This document shows, piece by piece, positions 1 to 7,709 of a stretch of DNA of 64,000 nt. The translations under genes and the position numbers were made by a program. The stretch is from JADJOY01 sp046331705 [NCBI: bacterium] (GTDB taxonomy: Bacteria > JADJOY01). How positions within the stretch are numbered: position 1 is the first letter of the stretch; each line of letters starts with the position of its first letter. The notes beneath the pieces are model-generated. The model saw only the letters and a list, made by a program, of their open reading frames with translations. It was not told where the DNA came from and did not search any database. Where the stretch lies: assembly GCA_046331705.1 (NCBI GenBank), contig JAXLQJ010000010.1, positions 1-64,000 of the forward strand, read 5' to 3'.

Positions 1-703
1 GCGCCCACACGCCGGCCAAGCAATCGGCCTGCAGCTCGAGGCGCACCGAGAGCCGATTCGCCTCCTCCTCGGTGGCATCCCGCTGTGCCTCGGCGATGCG
101 CTGCGAGAAGCCGAGCAGGTTCTGTACGTGGTGCCCGACCTCGTGGGCGATGACGTAGGCCTGCGCGAAATCGCCGGGCGCATGAAAACGGCTGCGCAGG
201 TCGTCGTAGAACGAGAGGTCGATGTAGAGCTTCTGGTCAGCCGGGCAATAGAAGGGACCGACGGCGGCGTGCGCGAACCCGCACGCCGAATCCACCGCGC
301 GGGAGAAGAGCACGAGGATCGGCTCCTCGTACTCGCGGCCGCTCTGCTGGAAGAGATCGTGCCAGGTGTCCTCGGTGTCACCGAGGATCACCGACACGAA
401 GTCGCGCATCTCGTCCTCGCGCGCCGAGGTCTGCGCGTCCGGCGCGTCGGCGTCGCCATCGAAGGAGCCGCCGCCCGTGGAAGAGCGTGGCGGCTCGCGT
501 GGCACCGTGGCCCCCGTGCTCTGCAGCAGCTCCTCGGGGTTGATGATGCCCAGATAGGCGAGCACCACGAGCAGCACCAGCGCGCCGACCGATCCCCGCA
601 GGCCCAACGCTCGCAGCGGCGGCGCGCCCATTCCGGCGGCCGGCACGAGCTCGTCGCGCCGGTCGTCGATGTTGGTGCTGCGGCGTCCGCCTCGCCACTT
701 CAC
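1..703 (-). CDS. Neutral zinc metallopeptidase, YpfJ/KPN_02809-like (3' end cut by window)
   Basis: Membrane-anchored zinc metallopeptidase of the family annotated as 'neutral zinc metallopeptidase' (YpfJ); its substrate is not known. The 234 visible codons begin at a GTG (703-701) and show a cytoplasmic Arg-rich start ([11 protein letters not shown]), one hydrophobic segment at about residues 38-54, a Gly/Ser/Asp linker, then the peptidase domain with the zinc motif HEVGHH at residues 187-192, followed by the E/D-rich helix typical of this family. The C-terminal part lies outside the window. It is the last visible gene of a minus-strand run, 27 bp after the cyclodeaminase-like gene. No membrane protease partner is visible. 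Family assignment is secure from the motif and layout; function is unknown. Confidence 0.85.
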   Translation of the reverse strand, partial: MKWRGGRRSTNIDDRRDELVPAAGMGAPPLRALGLRGSVGALVLLVVLAYLGIINPEELLQSTGATVPREPPRSSTGGGSFDGDADAPDAQTSAREDEMRDFVSVILGDTEDTWHDLFQQSGREYEEPILVLFSRAVDSACGFAHAAVGPFYCPADQKLYIDLSFYDDLRSRFHAPGDFAQAYVIAHEVGHHVQNLLGFSQRIAEAQRDATEEEANRLSVRLELQADCLAGVWA

Positions 704-730
704 GATGCCGAGTCCTGCGTGCGCGCGCGC

Positions 731-1723
731 TCAGCGCTCGAACGGGATGGTGATGCCGATCTTCTCGCGCACCGCGCGATCGTAGACGGCGCGTGCCGTG
801 GCCACGTCCTGGAGCGCGAGCCCGGTGGAGTCGAAGACCGTGATGTCGCGAGGCGAGGTCCGGCCCTCGATCTTGCCCGCCAGGACTTGGCCGAGCGTGC
901 CGGCGATCTGCTCGCTGTGGAACGCACCGCTCGCGAGCGGCACGTTGATCTCGCCGCTGTGGCTCGCTTGCTCCGGGTCGTCGACGAAGACCCGCGCGGC
1001 GCCGAGGATCGCCGGATCGAGCTCTTGCTTGCCCGGCGCATCGGCGCCGATCGCGCTGATGTGGGCGCCGTCCGCGACCCACGCGCGCTCGACCACCGGC
1101 TCGTGCGAGGGCGTGGTCGTGATGATCACGTCCGCGCCGCGCACCGCCTGCTCGACGCTCGCGGCGGTCTCGAAGGCGACGCCGCGTCCCCCGAACTCGT
1201 TCGCGAGCGCCGGGATCAGGCTGGTGTTGGGATCGTAGAGCCGCACCGTGCGGATGGCGCGCACACGCAGCAGCGCGTCGAGCTGGGTGTGGCTCTGCGC
1301 GCCCGCGCCGATCAGCGCCGCGACGCTCGCGTCCGGTCGCGAGAGGTGCTTGGCGGCGATCCCGCCCGCGGCGCCGGTGCGCATCAGCGTGATGAAGGTG
1401 GCGTCCATGATCGCCAGCGGCTCGGCGGTCTCGGGATCGCTCAGGATGAACACGGCGATCACCGCCGGCAGCCCCTTGGCCGGGTTCGCCGTGTACGACG
1501 AGACCCATTTCATCCCCGCCGATTTGAGCGCCGGGATGTAGGCGGGCATGGCGCGGAAATCGCCCTGATACTCGGGAAGATCGAGATAGATCTTGGAGGG
1601 CATGCGCGCTTCGCCCCGCCCGTGAGCGAGGAACGCCGCCTCGGTCGCGACCAGCGTCGTCTCCATGTCGAGGAGCTTGCGCACCTCGGAGCGGGTCAGG
1701 ATCAGCGTGTCGCGGATCGCCAT
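731..1723 (-). CDS. Ornithine cyclodeaminase / mu-crystallin family protein
   Basis: NAD(P)-binding enzyme of 330 residues in the ornithine cyclodeaminase/mu-crystallin family, which includes alanine dehydrogenases and imine reductases, so the exact substrate cannot be read from sequence. The N-terminal substrate domain (RMPSKIYLDLP, GMKWVSSY) is followed by a Rossmann fold with the nucleotide loop LIGAGAQSHTQ at about residues 136-147 and a C-terminal segment (FDSTGLALQD) characteristic of the family. The ATG is preceded by AGGAGG about 8 bases upstream. It sits 30 bp after the epimerase gene and 27 bp before the metallopeptidase, in the same operon as nadD and pncB, which fits an NAD(P)-dependent enzyme but does not prove a link. 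Confidence 0.85.
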   Translation of the reverse strand: MAIRDTLILTRSEVRKLLDMETTLVATEAAFLAHGRGEARMPSKIYLDLPEYQGDFRAMPAYIPALKSAGMKWVSSYTANPAKGLPAVIAVFILSDPETAEPLAIMDATFITLMRTGAAGGIAAKHLSRPDASVAALIGAGAQSHTQLDALLRVRAIRTVRLYDPNTSLIPALANEFGGRGVAFETAASVEQAVRGADVIITTTPSHEPVVERAWVADGAHISAIGADAPGKQELDPAILGAARVFVDDPEQASHSGEINVPLASGAFHSEQIAGTLGQVLAGKIEGRTSPRDITVFDSTGLALQDVATARAVYDRAVREKIGITIPFER

Positions 1724-1753
1724 GGGTGGTGCCTCCTCGGAAGCGCGATTGGA

Positions 1754-2740
1754 TCACACCATCCCGCGCGAGCGGAACCAGTCGATCGCCTTCTCGACCG
1801 CCGTGCGGAGCGGCGTCACCTCCAAGCCGAGCACCTTGCGGGCCTTCGCGTTGTCGAAATAGACGTGTTGATTCGCGTACTCGAAGGCCTTGAGGGTGCC
1901 GAGGGGCTTGCGGCCCGTGACCTTCGACACGCGCTCCGAGGTGGAGACCATCGCGCGGATGGCGGCGGTCGGGATCTTCACGTCGGGAATCCAGATGCCG
2001 GCGACCTCGGCCACCAGCTTCGCGAAATCGCGATAGGTGACGTTGTGGCCGGCGAGGATGTAACGCTCGCCGATGTGCCCCTTGGCGCCCGCCAGCAGGT
2101 GGCCGCGCGCCACGTCCTCCACGTCGACCGCGTTGAAGCCGCCTTCCATGTAGCCCGGCACCACGCGCTTGACGGTGTTGATGATGATCTCGCCGGTGGG
2201 CGTGGGCCCGATGTCGCCGGCGCCGAACGGAAAGGCCGGGTTCACGATCACCGCGGGCAGCCCGCGGCGGATGAAATCGAGCACCTCGAGCTCGGAGATG
2301 TACTTGCTCAGGATGTAGTCGTTGGCGCGATCCCAGAGGTTGAAGAGCGTGGTCTCGTCGGCGGGCTCTTGGCCGGCGCGCTTGCCGACCGCGGCGATCG
2401 AGCTGGTGTGCACCACCTTCTCGATGCTCTTCGACGCGAGCGCGGCGCCCAGCAGCGCGCGCGTCCCCTCGACGTTCACCTCGTACATCAACGCGGGACG
2501 CTTGAGCCAGAGCTGGTAGATCGCGGCGAGATGGTAGAGCTCGCGGCAACCCTTGAGCGCCTTCTTCACGACCTCGGAGTCGCGCAGATCGCCCTCGACG
2601 CGCTCCACGTCCAGCGCGTCGATGTTGGTGGTCTTGGCGCCGGGCTCGACCAGCGCACGCACGTCGTGGCCCTCGTCGAGGAGCAGCCGAACCACGTGCG
2701 AGCCGATGAACCCCGTGCCACCGGTCACCAAGACCTTCAT
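1754..2740 (-). CDS. NAD-dependent sugar epimerase/dehydratase, HpnA-like
   Basis: Short-chain NAD-dependent epimerase/dehydratase of about 328 residues. It starts with the NAD loop GGTGFIGSHV, has HTSSIAAVG and the active-site pair Tyr-x-x-x-Lys in NDYILSKY, and ends in an alpha-helical cap. The pattern (AFPFGAGDIGPTPTG, GYMEGGFNAVDVEDVA) resembles the hopanoid-associated epimerase HpnA, but no hopanoid genes are visible nearby, so that role is only inferred. Two adjacent starts exist: ATG 2746, which overlaps the nadD stop by four bases, and ATG 2740, which gives the usual MKVLVTGG start and a better distance (9 bases) from GGAGG; I chose 2740. The gene is translationally coupled to nadD. 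Confidence 0.8.
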   Translation of the reverse strand: MKVLVTGGTGFIGSHVVRLLLDEGHDVRALVEPGAKTTNIDALDVERVEGDLRDSEVVKKALKGCRELYHLAAIYQLWLKRPALMYEVNVEGTRALLGAALASKSIEKVVHTSSIAAVGKRAGQEPADETTLFNLWDRANDYILSKYISELEVLDFIRRGLPAVIVNPAFPFGAGDIGPTPTGEIIINTVKRVVPGYMEGGFNAVDVEDVARGHLLAGAKGHIGERYILAGHNVTYRDFAKLVAEVAGIWIPDVKIPTAAIRAMVSTSERVSKVTGRKPLGTLKAFEYANQHVYFDNAKARKVLGLEVTPLRTAVEKAIDWFRSRGMV

Positions 2741-2742
2741 CT

Positions 2743-3342
2743 TCATGCGCCTCCGTTCGGTGCTTCGTCGCGAAAAAGCCCGCGCGCGGCAATGTAGCGC
2801 GCCACTCCTTCGGTCACGAGCCCCGCGAGCGGCTGGTGTGCCCGGAGGCGCGCGCGGATGTCGACGCTGCGCACGTCGTCGAGGAAGGGCTCGAGGCCGA
2901 GCTCGCGATTGGCCGCGTCGAACCCGCGCCGCGGGATCCAGAGCGGCGGCGCGAGGCGCTCCACCTCGTGGAAATCCTTCCAATGGGTCCGCTCTTCGTA
3001 GAGATCGGCGCCCAGCACCACGCGGAAGCCGCGCCCCGGGAATCGCGCGTGCAGGAAGCGCAAGGTGTCGATGGTGCGACCGGTGCGGCCGGGCACGTCT
3101 TGCTCGTAGGTCACCACGCGCGCCCGGCGCTCGGGATCGTCGAGATCGGCGAGCATGCGCTCGCACATCGCCACGCGATCGGCGAACGGCGCCAGCGCCT
3201 TGCCGAACGGGTGCGCGTAGGCGGGCATGAGCCAGAGCTCGCCGGCGTGCACCCGCAGCACGTGCCGGCACACACCGAGGTGGCCGAGGTGTGGCGGGTT
3301 GAAGCTGCCGCCGAAGAGCGCGACGGGCGGCGGCGCCTCCAT
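2743..3342 (-). CDS. nadD: Nicotinate-nucleotide adenylyltransferase NadD
   Basis: Transfers AMP from ATP to nicotinate mononucleotide to make deamido-NAD in the cytoplasm. The 199 residues contain the nucleotidyltransferase signature GGSFNPPHLGH at about residues 11-21, the LMPAYAHPF loop, and an ISTR-like region near the C-terminus (VDIRARLRAHQP), at the usual length for bacterial NadD. The ATG follows the pncB stop with no gap (stop TGA 3345-3343, start 3342), with GAGG five bases upstream inside pncB. The two enzymes catalyse consecutive steps (nicotinate to NaMN to NaAD), so this is a compact NAD salvage unit. Unlike the common arrangement, nadD here is not beside rsfS or proA. Confidence 0.95.
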   Translation of the reverse strand: MEAPPPVALFGGSFNPPHLGHLGVCRHVLRVHAGELWLMPAYAHPFGKALAPFADRVAMCERMLADLDDPERRARVVTYEQDVPGRTGRTIDTLRFLHARFPGRGFRVVLGADLYEERTHWKDFHEVERLAPPLWIPRRGFDAANRELGLEPFLDDVRSVDIRARLRAHQPLAGLVTEGVARYIAARGLFRDEAPNGGA

Positions 3343-4641
3343 TCAGCCCTCGATCTCGAAGCGGACGGGAAAGCGTTCGGGGACGGCGAGGCGGCGGACC
3401 TCGGGCGGCAGCGCACGCAGCTGCTCGGCGGCGCGCGCGCGGGCCCTCGCCAGCGGCTCGAGCGGTCGCATCCGCACGCCCCCCTCGATCACCGCTTCGA
3501 GCAGCGCGCGTTCACCCGATTCCGCGGACGCATCACGCGCCACGACGCGATCGCCGAGGGCCTGCCCGGACGCGTCGAAGCGACGCATCACCTGCTTCGC
3601 GCCGGCGACGTTCACCTTGCCCGGGCTGCGCTTGGCCGGGCGGCGCACGCCGTCCGGCCCGTCGATCTCGACCAGCTTCATGACCGCGCCCAGCGCGGGC
3701 GCGTCGGCGGGGGTCGCGAGCTGCTTGCCGACGCCGAATCGGTCGATGGGTGCGTCCGCGCACACCAGCTCGTCGATGCGGTACTCGTCGAGCTCTCCGC
3801 TCGCGGTGACGATCGTCGCGGCGAGGCCGTGCGCATCGAGGTGGGCGCGCACCCGCCGGCTGATCGTCGCGAGATCCCCCGAGTCGATCCGCACGCCGCG
3901 CACCGGGCGCTCGAGCTCCACGAGCGCCGCCAGCGCGCCCTCCACGTCGTAGGTGTCGAGCGGCACGAGATCGGTCTCCGGGAAGAGATCGAGCAGGCGC
4001 GCGAAGGCCTCGGGCTCTCGCTCGTGAGCGAGCACCCACGCGTGCGAGACCGCGCCCACCAGCGGAATGCCGTGGCGGAGCGCCGCCTCGACGTTCGACG
4101 TGGCGGCGGTGCCGGCGAGGTGCGCGGCGCGTGCGATCACCGCCGCGGCGGCGCGTCCGGCGGCGCGCCGGCTCGCGAACTCGATCACGTCGCGCCCGCG
4201 CGCGGCCACCACCAATCGCGACGCCTTGGTGGCGGCGGTCGTGGCGAGCTGGATCGTCGCGAGCGTGAGCGTCTCGAAGAGCGAGATCTCGGTCAGCGAG
4301 GCGGTGATCTGGAGCAGCGGCTCGCCGGAGAAGACGGGCGTCCCCTCGGCGGGCGCGCGAACCGAGCCCGTGAAGCGATAGTCGGCGAGCCACGCGAAGA
4401 AGGAGTCGGGCGCGTCGCGCAGCGCGGGCAACGCGCGCAGGTGCGCGACTTCGTCGGCCGAGAAGCGCAATCCCGCGATCCCGTCCGCCGCTTCGTCCAC
4501 GCCTGCGACGACCAGGTAGTTGCGATTGCGCGGCAGCGCGCGAACGAAGACTTCCGCCGTGGCGATCTCGTCACGCCGCGCGGCGTGGTGCGCCGCCGCC
4601 ATCACCAGGCCCTGCAGATCGATGTCGAGCGCGCCGGTCAT
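3343..4641 (-). CDS. pncB: Nicotinate phosphoribosyltransferase
   Basis: Converts nicotinate and PRPP to nicotinate mononucleotide, the entry step of the Preiss-Handler salvage route. The 432-residue protein shows family landmarks in order: an N-terminal segment with RNYLVVAGVDEA and DYRFTGSV, EGTPVFSGEPLLQI, the region around ASRRAAG and GTAATSNVEAA, VRIDSGDL, IVTASGELDEY and FGVGKQLATP. It begins 7 bp after the VOC gene and runs directly into nadD, so one transcript probably carries both. The region upstream of the start lacks a strong ribosome binding site, which suggests translational coupling. The assignment is firm; it belongs to the shorter class of bacterial enzymes. Confidence 0.93.
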   Translation of the reverse strand: MTGALDIDLQGLVMAAAHHAARRDEIATAEVFVRALPRNRNYLVVAGVDEAADGIAGLRFSADEVAHLRALPALRDAPDSFFAWLADYRFTGSVRAPAEGTPVFSGEPLLQITASLTEISLFETLTLATIQLATTAATKASRLVVAARGRDVIEFASRRAAGRAAAAVIARAAHLAGTAATSNVEAALRHGIPLVGAVSHAWVLAHEREPEAFARLLDLFPETDLVPLDTYDVEGALAALVELERPVRGVRIDSGDLATISRRVRAHLDAHGLAATIVTASGELDEYRIDELVCADAPIDRFGVGKQLATPADAPALGAVMKLVEIDGPDGVRRPAKRSPGKVNVAGAKQVMRRFDASGQALGDRVVARDASAESGERALLEAVIEGGVRMRPLEPLARARARAAEQLRALPPEVRRLAVPERFPVRFEIEG

Positions 4642-4648
4642 TCCGCGA

Positions 4649-5077
4649 TCAGCCGGGACCCGGCTCCGCGAGGAAGCCCTTGCCAGGCACGTGATTCACC
4701 TCGAGGCGGATGCCGTCGGGGTCCTCGAAGAGCACCGAGTAGTAGCCCGGCATCCACGCGCCTTCCTCCGGCGGGTGCACGATGGTGGCGCCGATCGACT
4801 CCAGGTGCTGATGGAGCGCGTCGACGTCGGCCCGTTCGCGAGCGCGGAAGCAGAGGTGGTGAAGGCCCACGCGAAACTGGGCGAATCGCTCGCGGGCGTG
4901 CGCGTCGTCGCAGCGCACCACGCCGACCGCCGTGCGGCCGCCGACGTAGTAGAGGTAACCGTCGCCGTCGATCATCGGCTTGAGGCCGAGGAACGAGAGC
5001 AAGCTCGTGTAGAACGGGCGAGCCTTGTCGAAATCGCTCACCGTCAGGAACACGTGGGCGATGCCATTGATCTCCAC
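4649..5077 (-). CDS. VOC (glyoxalase/dioxygenase fold) family protein
   Basis: Small metalloprotein of the vicinal oxygen chelate superfamily, 142 residues, one or two beta-alpha-beta-beta-beta modules. Visible landmarks are IAHVFLTVSDFDKARPFY at the start, GLHHLCFRA in the middle (a likely metal-binding His) and YYSVLFEDPDGIRLEVNH at the end with the typical C-terminal Glu ligand. The GTG start at 5077 is chosen because GGAGGAGG lies about five bases upstream; longer upstream extensions have low-quality composition. It is the first gene of the minus-strand operon with pncB and nadD. The reaction cannot be assigned; glyoxalase I, ring-cleaving dioxygenase and epimerase activities all occur in this fold. 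Confidence 0.8.
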   Translation of the reverse strand: MEINGIAHVFLTVSDFDKARPFYTSLLSFLGLKPMIDGDGYLYYVGGRTAVGVVRCDDAHARERFAQFRVGLHHLCFRARERADVDALHQHLESIGATIVHPPEEGAWMPGYYSVLFEDPDGIRLEVNHVPGKGFLAEPGPG

Positions 5078-5214
5078 CGCGCCCTCCTCCGCGTCGCTGG
5101 GCCGAGACGCGGCGCCAGTCTCGCCGAACGTCCGGACCGCGAGCAACGCGTCAGCGCACCCCGCGTTCCGGCGCGGCAAGCGACGGAACGTCGCGCCGCC
5201 GGGTGCGCATCCGC

Positions 5215-5241
5215 CGCGGCGCCACCGCGACGGGCGCCGCG
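5215..5241 (-). terminator. Stem-loop immediately after the TlpA-like gene, no U-tract
   Basis: A perfect 9-bp GC stem (CGCGGCGCC at 5215-5223, GGCGCCGCG at 5233-5241) with a 9-base loop begins at the base next to the stop codon of the TlpA-like gene. No T-run follows on the minus strand. I read it as a probable U-tract-less terminator or 3' end protector; the role is inferred from position. Confidence 0.4.
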
Positions 5242-6525
5242 CTACCGATTCGCGAGCAACGCGTCCACGGACGGCTGCACCTGCGCCAGCCGGAACGAGC
5301 CGGCGCCCGAGTACGTGGCGCGGATGCGCCCGGCGCGATCGATGAGCACGGCGCTCGGAACACCGTTGAACCCGTAGGAGCGCTGGGTGCCCGGCACGGT
5401 CACGACGGTGGGGACCGTCACCCCGACCCGGCGCAGGTAGTCGTCGACCGTGACGGTGCGCTTGTCGATGCTCACCGCGATCACGTTGACACCCTTGCCG
5501 CGCAGCGAGTCGTGGAGCTTCTGCACCTCGGGCATCTCCTTCCGGCACCAACCGCACCAGGTCGCCCAGAACACCACCAGGTTCACGCGGCCCGAGAGCG
5601 CGTCGAAGCTGCGCGGGGCGCCCGCGTAGGTCTCGCGGAACTCGAAACGCGGTGCCTTGCGCGCGTTCGGCGCGGCGACGAGCTTCGCCGGCGGTCCCGT
5701 CGCCGGGCCGAGCGATTCGCCGTCATCGGGAGACGGCGCGTCGTCCGGATCCTCCGAGAACGGCTTGGAGACCTCGGCGCGCGCGAGCTCGGCCGGATCC
5801 GGCGGCAACGCGCGAGCGACCAGCGCGCTCAGCAGCGCGCGGCCCGCGCCGGTGAGCGAGTCGGGAGTGCCGCCGAAACCCCACAGCACCCGGTTGTCGA
5901 ATCGGGTGATGGCGAACGCGGCGGCTGCGTCGTCGCTGACGCGGCCGACCGCCTCGACGCCCACCGCGCGTCGCGCGTCGACGCCGACGATGGTGCGCAT
6001 CGGCACGTCGTTGGCGTAGATCGCGATCCGCCCATCCGGCTCTTTCGGCAACGACGGCGGCAGATCGAGCTGCGAGGCGGCCGCGGCCGACAGGGCCACC
6101 GCGCGCCCGCTCGCGGGCGTGAACCGCGCGCCCTCGGTGCCGGCGCCCTGCGGCGCCACCAGCTCGGTCGCGGCACCCATGAGAAAGAGCGGATGCGCGG
6201 ACACCGCCTTCCACGGTCCCGGGTGGCCCTTCCAGTAGAGCGCGGTGTCCGAGGTCGCGAACACCAGCCCGCACGCCAGTAGGTCGGGGCGATTGGCGAC
6301 CTGATCCAGGTCGAGGGCGTCGATCACCCGCGTGGCGATGCGGTGCTCGCGCAGGGTCTTCTCCCATTGCGCCGCGAGCGCGGGAGTGGCCGAGACCACG
6401 CACACGGTGCGCTCGGCGGGCTGTGCGGACGCCGCCGTGGCGCCGGTGAACGCGAGCCAGGTGGCGGCAACGGCGCACCACCGGGCGACGCTGCGTGCTC
6501 GCGCTGCGACGTCGAACGGGCGCAT
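5242..6525 (-). CDS. Secreted TlpA-like thiol-disulfide oxidoreductase with unusual N-terminal domain
   Basis: Exported thioredoxin-fold protein of 427 residues. Residues 1-35 form a signal peptide with a hydrophobic core and cleavage near ASAQPAE. Residues 36-260 form a region I do not recognise; it reads like a substrate-binding or PEP-like domain. An acidic/Pro linker leads to the TlpA/ResA thioredoxin domain, with VFWATWCGWC carrying the redox pair CGWC at 324-327 and the cis-Pro loop FNGVPSAVLID. Family members reduce periplasmic thiols in cytochrome c maturation or deliver electrons to other periplasmic proteins. The gene stands alone, with a strong stem-loop right after the stop codon. 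The N-terminal fusion is the odd part: typical TlpA proteins are under 200 residues. Confidence 0.8.
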   Translation of the reverse strand: MRPFDVAARARSVARWCAVAATWLAFTGATAASAQPAERTVCVVSATPALAAQWEKTLREHRIATRVIDALDLDQVANRPDLLACGLVFATSDTALYWKGHPGPWKAVSAHPLFLMGAATELVAPQGAGTEGARFTPASGRAVALSAAAASQLDLPPSLPKEPDGRIAIYANDVPMRTIVGVDARRAVGVEAVGRVSDDAAAAFAITRFDNRVLWGFGGTPDSLTGAGRALLSALVARALPPDPAELARAEVSKPFSEDPDDAPSPDDGESLGPATGPPAKLVAAPNARKAPRFEFRETYAGAPRSFDALSGRVNLVVFWATWCGWCRKEMPEVQKLHDSLRGKGVNVIAVSIDKRTVTVDDYLRRVGVTVPTVVTVPGTQRSYGFNGVPSAVLIDRAGRIRATYSGAGSFRLAQVQPSVDALLANR

Positions 6526-6619
6526 GGGGGCAGACTCTCACAGCTCCGGTGCTTTGGAAATCGCCGCCGTTCCACGCCGCCGTTCCAGGGTCGCGCCGGC
6601 GCGCACACGGCGCGCTCGG

Positions 6620-7675
6620 CTAGTTGGAATCGCGAACGAACGCGGCGAACGCGCGGCCGTTGCCTCGCAGCGATCCGTCGGGATTCTGCAGCCCGCGCCG
6701 ATCGTTGCCATCCATGCTCGACCACACGACGAACGGCATGCCCAGGCGTCGCGCGGCGGCGAGCATCGCGGTGACCTCGTCGTCGTCGCTGGTGGGCTGG
6801 CCGAGCTCGTTCGAGACGACCGGCAAGCCGGTGGCGCGGCTCAGATGGCGCGCCGCTTCCTCGAACGCGGCGGCGTCGGGGATGTCCCAGTGGAGGTTCA
6901 CGAAATCCGCCTTCGCCCCCGCATAACCGGCGAGCAGCGCCCGGCCGCGCTCCACCGCCCGCGCGGCGCGCTCGCGACCACCCGGCCCGCGCAGCTCGCG
7001 GCGCTCGGCTTCGCTCGTCGCCCGCTCCACGAACGCGTCCGCGCGGTCGACCTGCCCTTGCGCGCGCAGTTGCTCGGCCACCAGCAGCGCCACCACCTTG
7101 CTCGGCAGCCCGCCGTTGGTGCAGCGCACGCCGCGCGCGTGCGCCGCGGCGCACGCAGCGCGCAGCAGCTCGGCGTATTGCTCGGGCGTTCCGGCGAAGC
7201 GGCTCGGCGAGCTCTCCTCGTCCTCGATCGACACCAGCGCCGGCTTGTACTTGTCGAGGACGCTGCCGAGACGCGCTTCGTAGCGCGCCAGATCGAGCGG
7301 CGGCTTCGAGGGCGCGCCCGAGGGACCGCGATCGCCGCTGTTGCGAACGGTGAGCACGATCGCGAAGCCCGCCTCCTGGAACGCCTCCGTGTCCTGGTGA
7401 AAGCCACCCCAATCGGAGAGCGTCAGGTCCCATGGCCGTACGTACGCCACGCCCAGCCTCTTCGCGACCTCCACGCGGCTGCGCATCGTGAGCCCGCCGC
7501 CTCCCACCATCACGCCGAAGGGATTGGCGCTGGCGGCGCCGGCGGAACGCACGCCGGCGGCACCCGCCAGGAGCGCGATCGCGATCACGCCGACCGAGCG
7601 CGCGCGAGCGCGCCGCGCGGGCGGCGGATGCCGTGAGCGGCGTGGTTGGCGCGCAGGGGTGGGTCGAGAGGTCAT
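6620..7675 (-). CDS. Secreted TIM-barrel glycoside hydrolase-like protein
   Basis: Exported protein of 351 residues. An Arg-rich start is followed by a hydrophobic core (VIAIALLAGAAG) and a cleavage region near SAGAASA. The mature part reads like a (beta/alpha)8 barrel: YVRPWDLTLSDWGG, FAIVLTVRNSG, ALVSIEDEE, DFVNLHWDIPD, LPVVSNELGQP and FVVWSSMDG fall at barrel-strand spacing. Acidic residues at strand ends (IEDEE, NELGQ) are in the positions used by retaining glycoside hydrolases of clan A, so hydrolase activity is plausible but no family number can be given. It lies between the TlpA-like gene and the HEAT/TPR gene, all on the minus strand. Confidence 0.65.
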   Translation of the reverse strand: MTSRPTPARQPRRSRHPPPARRARARSVGVIAIALLAGAAGVRSAGAASANPFGVMVGGGGLTMRSRVEVAKRLGVAYVRPWDLTLSDWGGFHQDTEAFQEAGFAIVLTVRNSGDRGPSGAPSKPPLDLARYEARLGSVLDKYKPALVSIEDEESSPSRFAGTPEQYAELLRAACAAAHARGVRCTNGGLPSKVVALLVAEQLRAQGQVDRADAFVERATSEAERRELRGPGGRERAARAVERGRALLAGYAGAKADFVNLHWDIPDAAAFEEAARHLSRATGLPVVSNELGQPTSDDDEVTAMLAAARRLGMPFVVWSSMDGNDRRGLQNPDGSLRGNGRAFAAFVRDSN

Positions 7676-7709
7676 GAGAGGATTCGCGCCCAGTTTGTCC
7701 GGTGCGTCG

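Noticed and set aside
128-2797. An 889-codon plus-strand open frame, with a matching 804-codon minus-strand frame at 378-2792.
   Set aside because: Both overlap the metallopeptidase, cyclodeaminase and epimerase genes on the minus strand, which carry recognisable motifs. The long frames result from high GC at third codon positions.
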